64,000 nt of DNA, taken from Siderastrea siderea (lineage: Eukaryota > Cnidaria > Anthozoa > Scleractinia > Rhizangiidae). Position numbers and translations under genes: made by a program. The notes beneath the pieces are model-generated. The model did not search any database. It was not told where the DNA came from and saw only the letters and a list, made by a program, of their open reading frames with translations. Positions 54,148-61,071 of the stretch are shown here, in pieces; positions within the stretch are counted from its first letter, which is position 1, and each line of letters begins with the position of its first letter. Location: the NCBI GenBank assembly GCA_964030785.1, contig OZ034971.1:18556365-18620364 (forward strand). Reading direction: 5' to 3'.

Positions 54148-54371
54148 TGGATCCCGTGCATTCACGACCTCGACGGATTCGTAGTGATCGAGGGTTGTCT
54201 CAATGGGGAGGACTGTATCCGTTTTGGAAACTCATGCGACGACAACGTGGTGGATGGTTGAGTCCCGAGGTGATGAGAGCCCCTGGGTTTGATTTGAGAC
54301 AACGTTTAGCACGACGACGCTATAAAAACCCCTCACGACGACGACGGGGTACCACTCGACGACGACGTTAA
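54147..54371 (+). CDS. Arg-rich core-like protein
   Basis: 74 residues, about one third Arg/Lys. It contains QWGGLYPF and RRQRGGWLSPEV (about 20-43) and ends with a protamine-like tail RRRRGTTRRRR. The likely role is condensing viral DNA after processing at RGG|W. It overlaps the preceding stop codon and ends 2 bp before the major capsid gene. Confidence 0.62.
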   Translation: MDPVHSRPRRIRSDRGLSQWGGLYPFWKLMRRQRGGWLSPEVMRAPGFDLRQRLARRRYKNPSRRRRGTTRRRR

Positions 54372-54373
54372 AC

Positions 54374-55774
54374 ATGCCTGACGTGAGTACGCAAACCGCC
54401 CCGGCTCACGAGCGTTCCGAAGGGACCGTCAACTCTGCATTACGGATTTTCAAGGTGCCACCGACCGACATTAGCATCAATGCCTATCGCATGGTTACCA
54501 TTCAACCCACCACCACGGGTATCAATCCCATGGAATTCATCATTCCAGGGTTGGACGATTTTGTGGATTTGGGACGCAGTTACTTTACCATGGAATTGAG
54601 ATTGCAAAAGAGTACGAACGATGACTTGGTGGCCAATCAGAAATTGTGGCCCGTCAACAATTTGGCCCATTCCATCATCAAACAAATTGACTTGCAGTTG
54701 AATGGCACGTTGATCAGTCCACAATCCGACACTTATCATTACAAAGCTTACCTGGAAACCTTGCTGAATTATGACCGAGAAGATGGCAAGACCGTGTTAG
54801 GACCCCAAGGATGGTACAATCAAGTGGATTTCCCACCCCAATGGACCGCCACCAACACAGACTATGCAGGACCTGATGCTGCCTATACCGCTCTCAGTGC
54901 CAATCACAAAGGAGCCTTGGCCGCCATGGTAGCCGAAACCGCCAAGTATGCTGGAGGTGCCACCCACAGTCTAGTGTTTACCCCGCACTTGGAAGTCTTT
55001 CACACTGGCAAACTGTTGGTGCCAGGCATCGAAATCAAGATGAAATTTCATTTCAATGGCCCCAGCCTGTTTTTCAATGGAGTGGCTCTAGCTGGCCGAT
55101 TGATGGAAGGGGATGTGAAACTACGGTTTCATCTATGTCAACTGCGTTTGAATGACGCCATCTACCAGAGTTTATCTAGCAAAAGACACAATGAAGGAGA
55201 AGTGGCGGCTTACCCGACCGTCCGCAGTGAAATCCGGACCTTCAGCATGCAAAACAACCTGGTCCGCTTTGATATCCCGAACCTGTTTCAAAACAGAATA
55301 CCTGACCGATTGATTGTGGGGTTACTGGACAGCCGTGCCTTCAATGGAGATGTGACCCGAGATCCTTTCTGTTTCCAGAAATTTGGTCTGACGTCCATTC
55401 GACAGATTGTCAAAGGAGAAGAATACCCTTATGAAACCCTCCAGTTAGTGCACAACAATGGCACCCGAGATAATCTAGGCTACTTCCGTTTTCTGCAAGC
55501 CAGTGGTGCCTGGTGTAAAAAGAAAGGCAATATGGTGGAACTGCTGGATTGGGGCCAAGCTAAAAATTGTACCTTGTACATGTTTGACAATGTGGCCAAT
55601 GGATGTGCTGACAGTCAAAACCTCAACCCCAAGCAAACAGGCGATTTACAACTGGTCTTGGAATTTGGAGCCGCACCCGGTGTCAATATAACCGTGCTCG
55701 TGTATGGAGAATTTGAGAACTTGCTGGAGATTGACAGGAACGGAGCCGTGTTGTATAACATTTACCAACACTAA
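54374..55774 (+). CDS. MCP: double-jelly-roll major capsid protein
   Basis: A 466-residue Polinton major capsid protein, the F54H12.2-like family in metazoan genomes. The N-terminal signature reads ISINAYRMVTIQPTTTGINP and FIIPGLDDFVDLGRSYFTMEL (about residues 34-75), then IIKQIDLQLNGTLI. A second beta-rich half includes LKLRFHLCQLRLNDAI and IPDRLIVGLLDSRAFNGD. The length fits two jelly rolls, forming trimeric hexon-like capsomers of an icosahedral shell. The gene is intact and central in the structural block, directly before the protease. Confidence 0.88.
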   Translation: MPDVSTQTAPAHERSEGTVNSALRIFKVPPTDISINAYRMVTIQPTTTGINPMEFIIPGLDDFVDLGRSYFTMELRLQKSTNDDLVANQKLWPVNNLAHSIIKQIDLQLNGTLISPQSDTYHYKAYLETLLNYDREDGKTVLGPQGWYNQVDFPPQWTATNTDYAGPDAAYTALSANHKGALAAMVAETAKYAGGATHSLVFTPHLEVFHTGKLLVPGIEIKMKFHFNGPSLFFNGVALAGRLMEGDVKLRFHLCQLRLNDAIYQSLSSKRHNEGEVAAYPTVRSEIRTFSMQNNLVRFDIPNLFQNRIPDRLIVGLLDSRAFNGDVTRDPFCFQKFGLTSIRQIVKGEEYPYETLQLVHNNGTRDNLGYFRFLQASGAWCKKKGNMVELLDWGQAKNCTLYMFDNVANGCADSQNLNPKQTGDLQLVLEFGAAPGVNITVLVYGEFENLLEIDRNGAVLYNIYQH

Positions 55775-55776
55775 AG

Positions 55777-56317
55777 ATGGAACATGTGGCCTTGAATAAT
55801 GTGCAATTGGATTATTTAGCCCGAGACGACCCGCAATTGAAACTGGTCTTTTACGGGACAGTGGCCTGTGATCGTTTACCCAAGACTCCTGTCAAGACTT
55901 CCCCTCAAGGGTACATTGTGAATACCGACCCACACGATCAACCGGGACAACATTGGTTAGCGGTGTGGACGGATGGAAAGGTGTGTGAAGTCCTGGACAG
56001 TTATGCTTTGCCCATGGACACGTACGTGCAAGCTACCCCGTTACGAGATTGGATTGTCAACCATTTGGAAGTATGTGGTGACCAATGGCAAGTCCCTCCA
56101 AGCCATTTCAAGCAAGAGTTGTGGCGATTATGCCTTGTTGTACTTGAAAGCCAAAGCCCGTGGACGGACCTTGCAAGATTTTTTAAATGAGTTTTCGGAT
56201 TATGATTATGTCAGGAATGACCATCAAGCGGGTCAACGCCTTCAACAATTGATTGTAGGTCAAGAAGCCAGATGGTATCAACTTTGTTGTCATCCGTATC
56301 ATCAATGTAATGCTTAA
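55777..56317 (+). pseudogene. PRO: adenain-like cysteine protease, frameshifted
   Basis: Maturation protease of the adenovirus/Ulp1 (C5/C48) type. Frame 1 (55,777-56,190) carries the catalytic His in GQHWLAVW (about residue 57) and the acidic residue in VLDSY (about 72). The catalytic Cys in SSKSCGDYALLYL (about 56,108-56,146) is in the neighbouring frame, which runs to 56,317. A one-base shift close to 56,073 separates the two, so as given no single protein has the full His-Asp-Cys triad. It is either a decayed copy or an assembly indel. The flanking genes are intact, which favours a recent or artefactual change. It lies 2 bp after MCP and is followed by AATAAA (about 56,315). Confidence 0.72.
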
Positions 56318-56347
56318 ATAAAAAAGTTCGTTGGAAAAAACGGTGTC

Positions 56348-56433
56348 GGAGTCGTAGCTCAGTTGGTAGAGCCTTTGGACTTGATCCAGAATAGCGATTG
56401 GGTCGTGCGTGGGTTCGAGTCCCACCGGCTCCA
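56348..56433 (+). tRNA. tRNA-like gene with long variable arm
   Basis: 86 nt fold as a cloverleaf: acceptor GGAGTCG/CGGCTCC (7 bp, one G-T), T8 A9, D arm GCTC-AGTTGGTA-GAGC, anticodon stem TTTGG/CCAGA, a variable arm with GCGA/TCGT, T arm GTGGG-TTCGAGT-CCCAC and A73. A and B boxes are good. The anticodon loop ACTTGAT lacks the usual T33; nominal anticodon TTG (Gln), but the long variable arm is of Ser/Leu type and CTTGA could be a shortened Ser(TGA) loop. It may be a decoding tRNA, a pseudo-tRNA or a structural element. It sits between two protein genes of Polinton 2. Confidence 0.68.
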
Positions 56434-56473
56434 ATAAAAAGGTGCCTTTTTTTTTTAACTGGGTAGTATCATC

Positions 56474-57127
56474 ATGCAAACGGGGAAACCGTTTCGTTTT
56501 CATACCCCCTCCAGTATTTTGGTGGTGGGTCCTTCGGGATGTGGTAAAACCGTCTTTACGGAAAAACTCTTGGTAGACAACCCAGAGTTGTTTGAAACCC
56601 CACCGACCGAACGACATTATTGCTATGGGGCCTGGCAAGATCGATTTAGAGGCATGCAAGATGAAGGGGTGGTGTTTCACGAAGGCATTCCCGATCATAA
56701 CGCGTTGGTCCAATGGTTTCCTGAAGGACATGGGGTCCTGGTCTTGGACGATTTAATGGATGAAGGATCGGGTGACAAACGTGTGCTGGATCTGTTTACC
56801 AAACACTCTCATCATCAAGGGGTGACCGTGTTGTACTTGTGCCAAGACATGTTTCCCGTGGGTCGATATGCTAAAAGTATTTCCCGCAATGCCCATTACA
56901 TTGTGGCGTTCAAGAACCCCCGAGATCAATTAGGGGTACGCAATGTCATGCTTCAATCGTTTCCTACCACTTGGAAAGACACGTTGGAGACGTTTCATCA
57001 GGCCACGACACGACCGTATGGGTATTTGGTCTTGGATTTACACCCCGCCTCCTCCGATCAACAACGTGTGTTGAGTCACCTGTTAAAAGACGAAGGATGG
57101 ACTCGCACCTATCAAAAGCGACTATAA
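56474..57127 (+). CDS. ATP: FtsK/HerA-type genome-packaging ATPase
   Basis: A 217-residue A32-like motor that would pump element DNA into capsids. Walker A GPSGCGKT (about residues 19-26), Walker B GVLVLDDLMDE (about 86-96) and a sensor region TVLYLCQD (about 117-124) are visible. The length is normal for Polinton ATPases. The start Met follows the tRNA-like gene by 40 bp. Intact. Confidence 0.92.
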   Translation: MQTGKPFRFHTPSSILVVGPSGCGKTVFTEKLLVDNPELFETPPTERHYCYGAWQDRFRGMQDEGVVFHEGIPDHNALVQWFPEGHGVLVLDDLMDEGSGDKRVLDLFTKHSHHQGVTVLYLCQDMFPVGRYAKSISRNAHYIVAFKNPRDQLGVRNVMLQSFPTTWKDTLETFHQATTRPYGYLVLDLHPASSDQQRVLSHLLKDEGWTRTYQKRL

Positions 57128-57160
57128 AGGCACCATTTGAACAGGAAAAAGAGAGCGACC

Positions 57161-57450
57161 ATGGCCGATGATGACCATCAACCTCCGCAATCGTACGATA
57201 CCGTGGCCCCTGCGGGGGTTGGGGCGTCCAGCAGCAATCAAATGTCCATAAGCGCCTTCCAAGATTGGTATTTGTCGGGAGACCAAGGTCTTCTCGACGT
57301 CCTGCCTCCAATCTAGCCACCCCTCGAGGATCTTGGACGTCTGGGAGTCCACCCCCTCGTACCTTGCGTCAAGCAGATTTACAACGACGTTTACGGATGC
57401 TGTTACAAGATCAAGAACAATTAGCCCAAGGACGTGAAATGTCACCATGA
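57161..57450 (+). pseudogene. small protein, possibly frameshifted
   Basis: A 51-codon frame (57,161-57,316, starting MADDDHQPP, acidic then FQDWYLSGDQG) overlaps a second frame ending at 57,450 with a Ser/Pro/Arg-rich stretch and an amphipathic helix LQRRLRMLLQDQEQLAQ. Position and composition suggest one gene of about 95 codons with a shift between 57,250 and 57,316, but overlapping small genes are possible. No family recognised. Confidence 0.4.
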
Positions 57451-57523
57451 CCAATAGCATTGTGACCAGTTATAAACAGGGAGGAGCACCCAGCGTACAA
57501 ACGTCTTCGTCCCGTGTTTCGCC

Positions 57524-58189
57524 GTGAGGATGAAAACCGTTGTGTCGTTATTGAATGGATCGAAACATCATGGTATTCCCTTCCCCCCGGAATTATTACA
57601 ACGCATGGATTCCTTGTATGCATTTTATCATCAACAATGGTGGTGTTATCGAAAAATGTTGAATCATTACAAGTGTATCAATGCCTTGTTCAATGGCATG
57701 GCGTTACTCCTGATGGCTGCAGGCATGATTGCTGGGCCCCTTTTGGAAAACAGTACGTTGGTAGCCTGTTTGGCGGCCGTGGGGACCGTGGTCAAAGGAT
57801 GGAATGATTTTAAACAATACCGATTTAAAGTGACCATGAGTCGATTTGCGTTTACCACGTATGCCAAAGCCTTGACCGAATTGAAAACCCATGTGCGGGG
57901 TGTTCCCTTGGAGGATCTGGAACGATTTTTAATCAAGATGCAAACCTTGGATGATACCATTGTGGATTTCACCCCTCCATTACCCAAACGATGTGTACAA
58001 GATTACCATGGTCATTTTGTGTACCAACCCTTGGAAGCCCTATGCTATGTGGACGGATGTCCTCGTCCCTTGAAACCCAAACACTATTGGATCAATAAAA
58101 AGCCCCTCCCTCCCAGTCCCACACTCTTACAACCATGGCCGTCCAACGAAGACGACGCAGAAAAAGGAAACAAAGAGGAGGGGCTTTAA
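57524..58189 (+). CDS. two-transmembrane Polinton protein (SLATT-like layout)
   Basis: A 221-residue membrane protein: an N-terminal helix with aromatic residues (LYAFYHQQWWCYRKM), two closely spaced hydrophobic segments (about residues 52-70, ALFNGMALLLMAAGMIAG, and 74-90, LVACLAAVGTVV), then a conserved-looking helix FKVTMSRFAFTTYAKALTEL (about 101-120). I know this pattern from Polinton-type elements, where the role is undefined; the layout resembles SLATT domains. It could be an entry or egress membrane factor. The tail overlaps the next gene by 55 bp. Confidence 0.62.
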   Translation: MRMKTVVSLLNGSKHHGIPFPPELLQRMDSLYAFYHQQWWCYRKMLNHYKCINALFNGMALLLMAAGMIAGPLLENSTLVACLAAVGTVVKGWNDFKQYRFKVTMSRFAFTTYAKALTELKTHVRGVPLEDLERFLIKMQTLDDTIVDFTPPLPKRCVQDYHGHFVYQPLEALCYVDGCPRPLKPKHYWINKKPLPPSPTLLQPWPSNEDDAEKGNKEEGL

Positions 58190-58467
58190 TGCGTCGCAAA
58201 CCCCGTTTGGTGGATAAAATAGCGCATGGCATGAGTATGTTTCTATCAGGCCCAGCGCCCGGGTTTGGACTCGCTTTAGGCAAATTAGGCGGTCAAGCCT
58301 TGAAAGGCATTACCGATAATGTACAACATTACCGACGACAACGAGGTGGGGGTTGGTGGCAAGATTTGAAACGCAATACCCGTCAAGGCTATAAAGAGTC
58401 GCGAGACGTGATCAAAAAAAACAAAGCCCTTCAACGTCTATTGACGAATCGTCCATGGTATCCTTGA
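58135..58467 (+). CDS. basic virion protein with two RGG sites
   Basis: 110 residues. Arg/Lys-rich start RRRRRKRKQRGGALMRR (about 5-21), a hydrophobic Gly-rich segment (MSMFLSGPAPGFGLALGKLGG), then RRQRGGGWWQDLKRN (about 67-81) and a basic helical tail. Two QRGG tracts could release three pieces when cleaved by the protease. It overlaps genes on both sides. Confidence 0.6.
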   Translation: MAVQRRRRRKRKQRGGALMRRKPRLVDKIAHGMSMFLSGPAPGFGLALGKLGGQALKGITDNVQHYRRQRGGGWWQDLKRNTRQGYKESRDVIKKNKALQRLLTNRPWYP

Positions 58468-58619
58468 GGAGAAGAAGACGACGACGTCGTCAACGAGGCG
58501 GTTTTTTAAATCTATTGGTCCCCGCCATGGCAGGATTAGGGAAAGCCGTGGCCTTGGAAACGGATAAACGTATAAAACGCACGATTCAAAAAGCCAACCA
58601 ACGGTATCGTCACCGATAA
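58455..58619 (+). CDS. second pX/mu-like peptide
   Basis: 54 residues: an octa-arginine block followed by QRGGFLNLLVPAMAGLGK (about 13-30) and a basic end. It is shorter than, but clearly similar in layout to, the peptide at 53,556. The ATG lies inside the 3' end of the previous gene and the stop is 3 bp before the next start. Confidence 0.58.
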   Translation: MVSLRRRRRRRRQRGGFLNLLVPAMAGLGKAVALETDKRIKRTIQKANQRYRHR

Positions 58620-58622
58620 AGG

Positions 58623-58949
58623 ATGCAACGTCTTCGACGTCAATTACCGTTTTTACGGTCCATGTTACAAGAAGCCAATGGTTTGAAACGTCAAGAGTTG
58701 TTACAACATGCCAATGCCGATCAAATCAATGCTGTGAGTGAATTGGTCTTGAACTTCTTAAAAAACAAGATTCCCGTCACCCCACCCATCCTAGCTAAAC
58801 TTCAACCCTATAAAAAGGTGCTACGTGATTTGGGACATCGTCAACATTCCGTCAAAAAACGTCGTCAGTGGTTGGTCCAACAAAAAGGACGCGGATTGTT
58901 TCAAGGACTTCACGAGGTGTTATGTCAATGTGCTCGACCGACCCGTTAA
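58623..58949 (+). CDS. small Polinton-family protein
   Basis: 108 residues, helical, with the pattern LLQHANADQINAVSELVLNFL (about 25-46), then a Lys-rich HSVKKRRQWLVQQKGRGLF (about 79-98). Small proteins of this type, with a C-terminal run of basic residues and a Gly pair, are common in Polintons and related animal DNA viruses, but the function is unknown to me. It overlaps the following gene by 28 bp. Confidence 0.5.
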   Translation: MQRLRRQLPFLRSMLQEANGLKRQELLQHANADQINAVSELVLNFLKNKIPVTPPILAKLQPYKKVLRDLGHRQHSVKKRRQWLVQQKGRGLFQGLHEVLCQCARPTR

Positions 58950-59164
58950 CCCTGGCCACGTGGATCACTCTATTACAAGAGGCCAATCGGGCCACAGACA
59001 AGTGGAAAGACGAGTGTTCTTATTGGAAGCATAAATATCACCTGTTGTATCGAGAGTACCAACACATCTTAAAGGCCCGTCTTTGTGAGAGCTGTCGTGT
59101 TGTGGAAGACGGGGAACTTTGTCCCGACTGTAGTCAACCACCACCATGGACGAGGTCTACATGA
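58922..59164 (+). CDS. small helical zinc-binding protein
   Basis: 80 residues: a long amphipathic helix rich in Trp/Tyr (TDKWKDECSYWKHKYHLLYR, about 21-40) and a C-terminal CESC...CPDC motif (about 54-69) that would bind zinc. No family recognised. The start at 58,922 is preferred over an upstream Met because the earlier part overlaps the previous gene and is low quality. It overlaps the next gene by 19 bp. Confidence 0.5.
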   Translation: MSMCSTDPLTLATWITLLQEANRATDKWKDECSYWKHKYHLLYREYQHILKARLCESCRVVEDGELCPDCSQPPPWTRST

Positions 59165-59784
59165 TTCCCCAAAAGGACTTGGAACAACTCATTCAATATT
59201 ACAAAGGAGAACTCACCGAAAATGCTTTGTTGAACAAAGCCGCGACGCTCGCTGCCAAAAAACATGTGTTGTTAGCTGACCCTCAACTCCCACCCGCCCT
59301 CGTCAATGCCCAAACTAAACCGTTGAGTCAAGAATTAATCAAGTTAACCAAACGCATTCGTCAATTTCCTGGAGGCGTGGGTGTAGGGGCGCCGGGTGGC
59401 CCACCAGGCGAAGAAGGTGAGGAAGAAGCCGGGGATTTGGTGACGGGACCCGTGGAACAATGGTTGAAGCGCATGATAAAAGGCAGCCCGTCGACCCCCA
59501 AACCACCCATTACCCCTGCAACCAAGAAAGGCAAAGGAGCAGCCACCACCAGTAAAATTCCCATTGTTAAGAAAGGGAGCCTATCCACCAGTCGAGGGGA
59601 TACCCGGTCGCGTTTAGAAGCCATTCGAGAACAGCGCAAGACCTTGGAAAAAAAGTTAGCCGAGAGTCGCAAAGGCAAAGCACCCGCCCGAGAAGTGGAA
59701 CGATTGAAACCCTTACCTGGTTGGGAAGATTGGGCCCAAGGTAAAAAGTTACGACGTCGATTGGATTACGACGACAGTGACTAA
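59146..59784 (+). CDS. Polinton-type virion-associated protein
   Basis: 212 residues. The N-terminal part (MDEVYMIPQKDLEQLIQYYK, 1-20) and ELIKLTKRIRQFPGG resemble a protein that recurs in Polintons, and the C-terminal WEDWAQGKKLRRRLDYDDSD is a typical ending. Between them is a Gly/Pro/Glu linker (about 76-100) and a Lys-rich, Ser/Thr-rich disordered stretch with a coiled coil (RLEAIREQRKTLEKKL). The role is unknown; position suggests a capsid-associated scaffold or core protein. Confidence 0.55.
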   Translation: MDEVYMIPQKDLEQLIQYYKGELTENALLNKAATLAAKKHVLLADPQLPPALVNAQTKPLSQELIKLTKRIRQFPGGVGVGAPGGPPGEEGEEEAGDLVTGPVEQWLKRMIKGSPSTPKPPITPATKKGKGAATTSKIPIVKKGSLSTSRGDTRSRLEAIREQRKTLEKKLAESRKGKAPAREVERLKPLPGWEDWAQGKKLRRRLDYDDSD

Positions 59785-59789
59785 AAAAG

Positions 59790-60146
59790 ATGCCCACCAA
59801 GAGGAGAAGGGGTATCAAGCGGAAACGCACCCAACGAGGAGGGGCCTTGGATGTCCAAAAATGGATTGCTAAAACCGGCAAAGAATTTCATTGGCCCGGT
59901 TATCAGTACATGGGCCCTGGCACGCATTTAGCCAAACGTCTGAAACGTGGGGATCCCGGCATCAATCGCTTGGACCAGATTGCTAAGCAACACGACATTG
60001 ATTACAGCCGTGCCAAGAATTTGCAAGATAAATGGAAAGCCGATACCAAGATGATCCAAGCCATTGATCGATTACCCGGCAAGAAAACCAAGACGGAACG
60101 CGTGGTCAAAAAAATCATGCAAGCCAAGAAACGTTTAAAATTGTAA
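59790..60146 (+). CDS. phospholipase A2-domain virion protein
   Basis: 118 residues. After a basic start with TQRGGALDV (about 14-22) comes a parvovirus VP1-type phospholipase A2 pattern: the calcium loop YMGPGTHLAKRL (about 38-49) and the catalytic helix IAKQHDIDYSRA (about 63-74, His-Asp plus Tyr). The C terminus is Lys-rich. In parvoviruses this domain breaches the endosomal membrane during entry, and the same is likely here after processing at RGG|A. The usual disulphides are absent, as in viral enzymes. Last gene of the plus-strand structural block, followed by AATAAA (about 60,184). Confidence 0.82.
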   Translation: MPTKRRRGIKRKRTQRGGALDVQKWIAKTGKEFHWPGYQYMGPGTHLAKRLKRGDPGINRLDQIAKQHDIDYSRAKNLQDKWKADTKMIQAIDRLPGKKTKTERVVKKIMQAKKRLKL

Positions 60147-60338
60147 TTGAATGGCACACCAAGCCGTACCATGTTGAGTAAACAATAAAAACAAATGAAA
60201 ATGTCAATCACTGTCTCTTTTTTTTTCCTCCAACCCTTTCATTCCTATGCAAACGTTCTGTCACAAGGGTACCTGGCTCTGGAAGCCCGTGGCTGCGCCC
60301 GTCGTCGCTCTTCTTTGGCCCGGAGCTCCGTCAATTCG

Positions 60339-60411
60339 TCAAAGTCGTTGTCGTTTTCTTGGTCTGTCGTGGGGCGGCGTTTCGTACCGTGGCAGGTGCA
60401 GCGGCAGGTCT

Positions 60412-60443
<32 letters not shown>

Positions 60444-60782
60444 GGAGGCATCGGGAGAGGGCGGCGGTGCTGGCGGTGGTGTTAGAGGGCGCTTGAACTC
60501 GTACCGCCAGTAGTCGCAACAAAAATCCAGGCCCTCGATAAACCACCCTGTGGTCAGCTGTGGGTAATGGCCAGGGGTCCAATGTTGCTTCACATAGGTG
60601 GCTCGTGCTGCCTGGGCTGCCTGTTTCAACCGTGCTCTCTCCTCTAATTCTTCTCCAAACTGTGTGACCCCCCGGTCGAGCACCCACTCCTTCTTCACTT
60701 CAGATAAAATTTCGTCCACTTGGAATGCCTCAAATTCTTCCAATAATTCGTCGGGACAAGAGGCCATGTTGAGAGGATCCAC
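60339..60782 (-). CDS. uncharacterised minus-strand protein with homopolymer
   Basis: A 147-codon frame: an acidic helical N terminus (LLEEFEAFQVDEIL), a Trp-containing middle (HWTPGHYPQLTTGWF) and a Pro-rich stretch, then poly-Lys made by a T30 run at 60,413-60,442. Past the run an alternative frame (to 60,245) reads TDQENDNDFDELTELRAKEE, which is as protein-like as the nominal one, so the C terminus depends on the true homopolymer length. No family recognised. It is divergent from PolB and could be an early regulatory protein. Confidence 0.5.
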
Positions 60783-61071
60783 CCCGAGGTTCGATCTCTT
60801 TTATAGTGTCTCATTCGTTCCCCGCGAGGCCTGATGGGACTAACTTGGTGCCTTGCTTGGTGATTGGTTCATGCCCTTCTCCCACGTGACCTTTTTTTCT
60901 CTATAAAAAACGAGCACCGACCTCCAGCTGGTTCATCTGATCCTGACCTCTCGCCAAGACGAAGACGAAGCGAGGCCAAGTGGCCTTTCCGTACAAGACC
61001 AATTGGCTTTGCTAGGTCTCGATACCTCAGACTCTGAGAAAAAAAACACAAACCTGTTATGTCCTGAAGAG
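60783..61071. promoter_or_regulatory. divergent promoter region before PolB
   Basis: It contains TGATTGGTTC (inverted CCAAT), CCCACGTGACC (E-box) and TCTCTATAAAAAACG (60,898-60,912), a good TATA box on the plus strand; on the minus strand TATAAAAGAGATCG (60,803-60,790) could serve the divergent gene. The PolB frame is already open from just after the TATA box, so the real start might lie between 60,930 and 61,072 only if a non-ATG codon were used. Confidence 0.6.
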
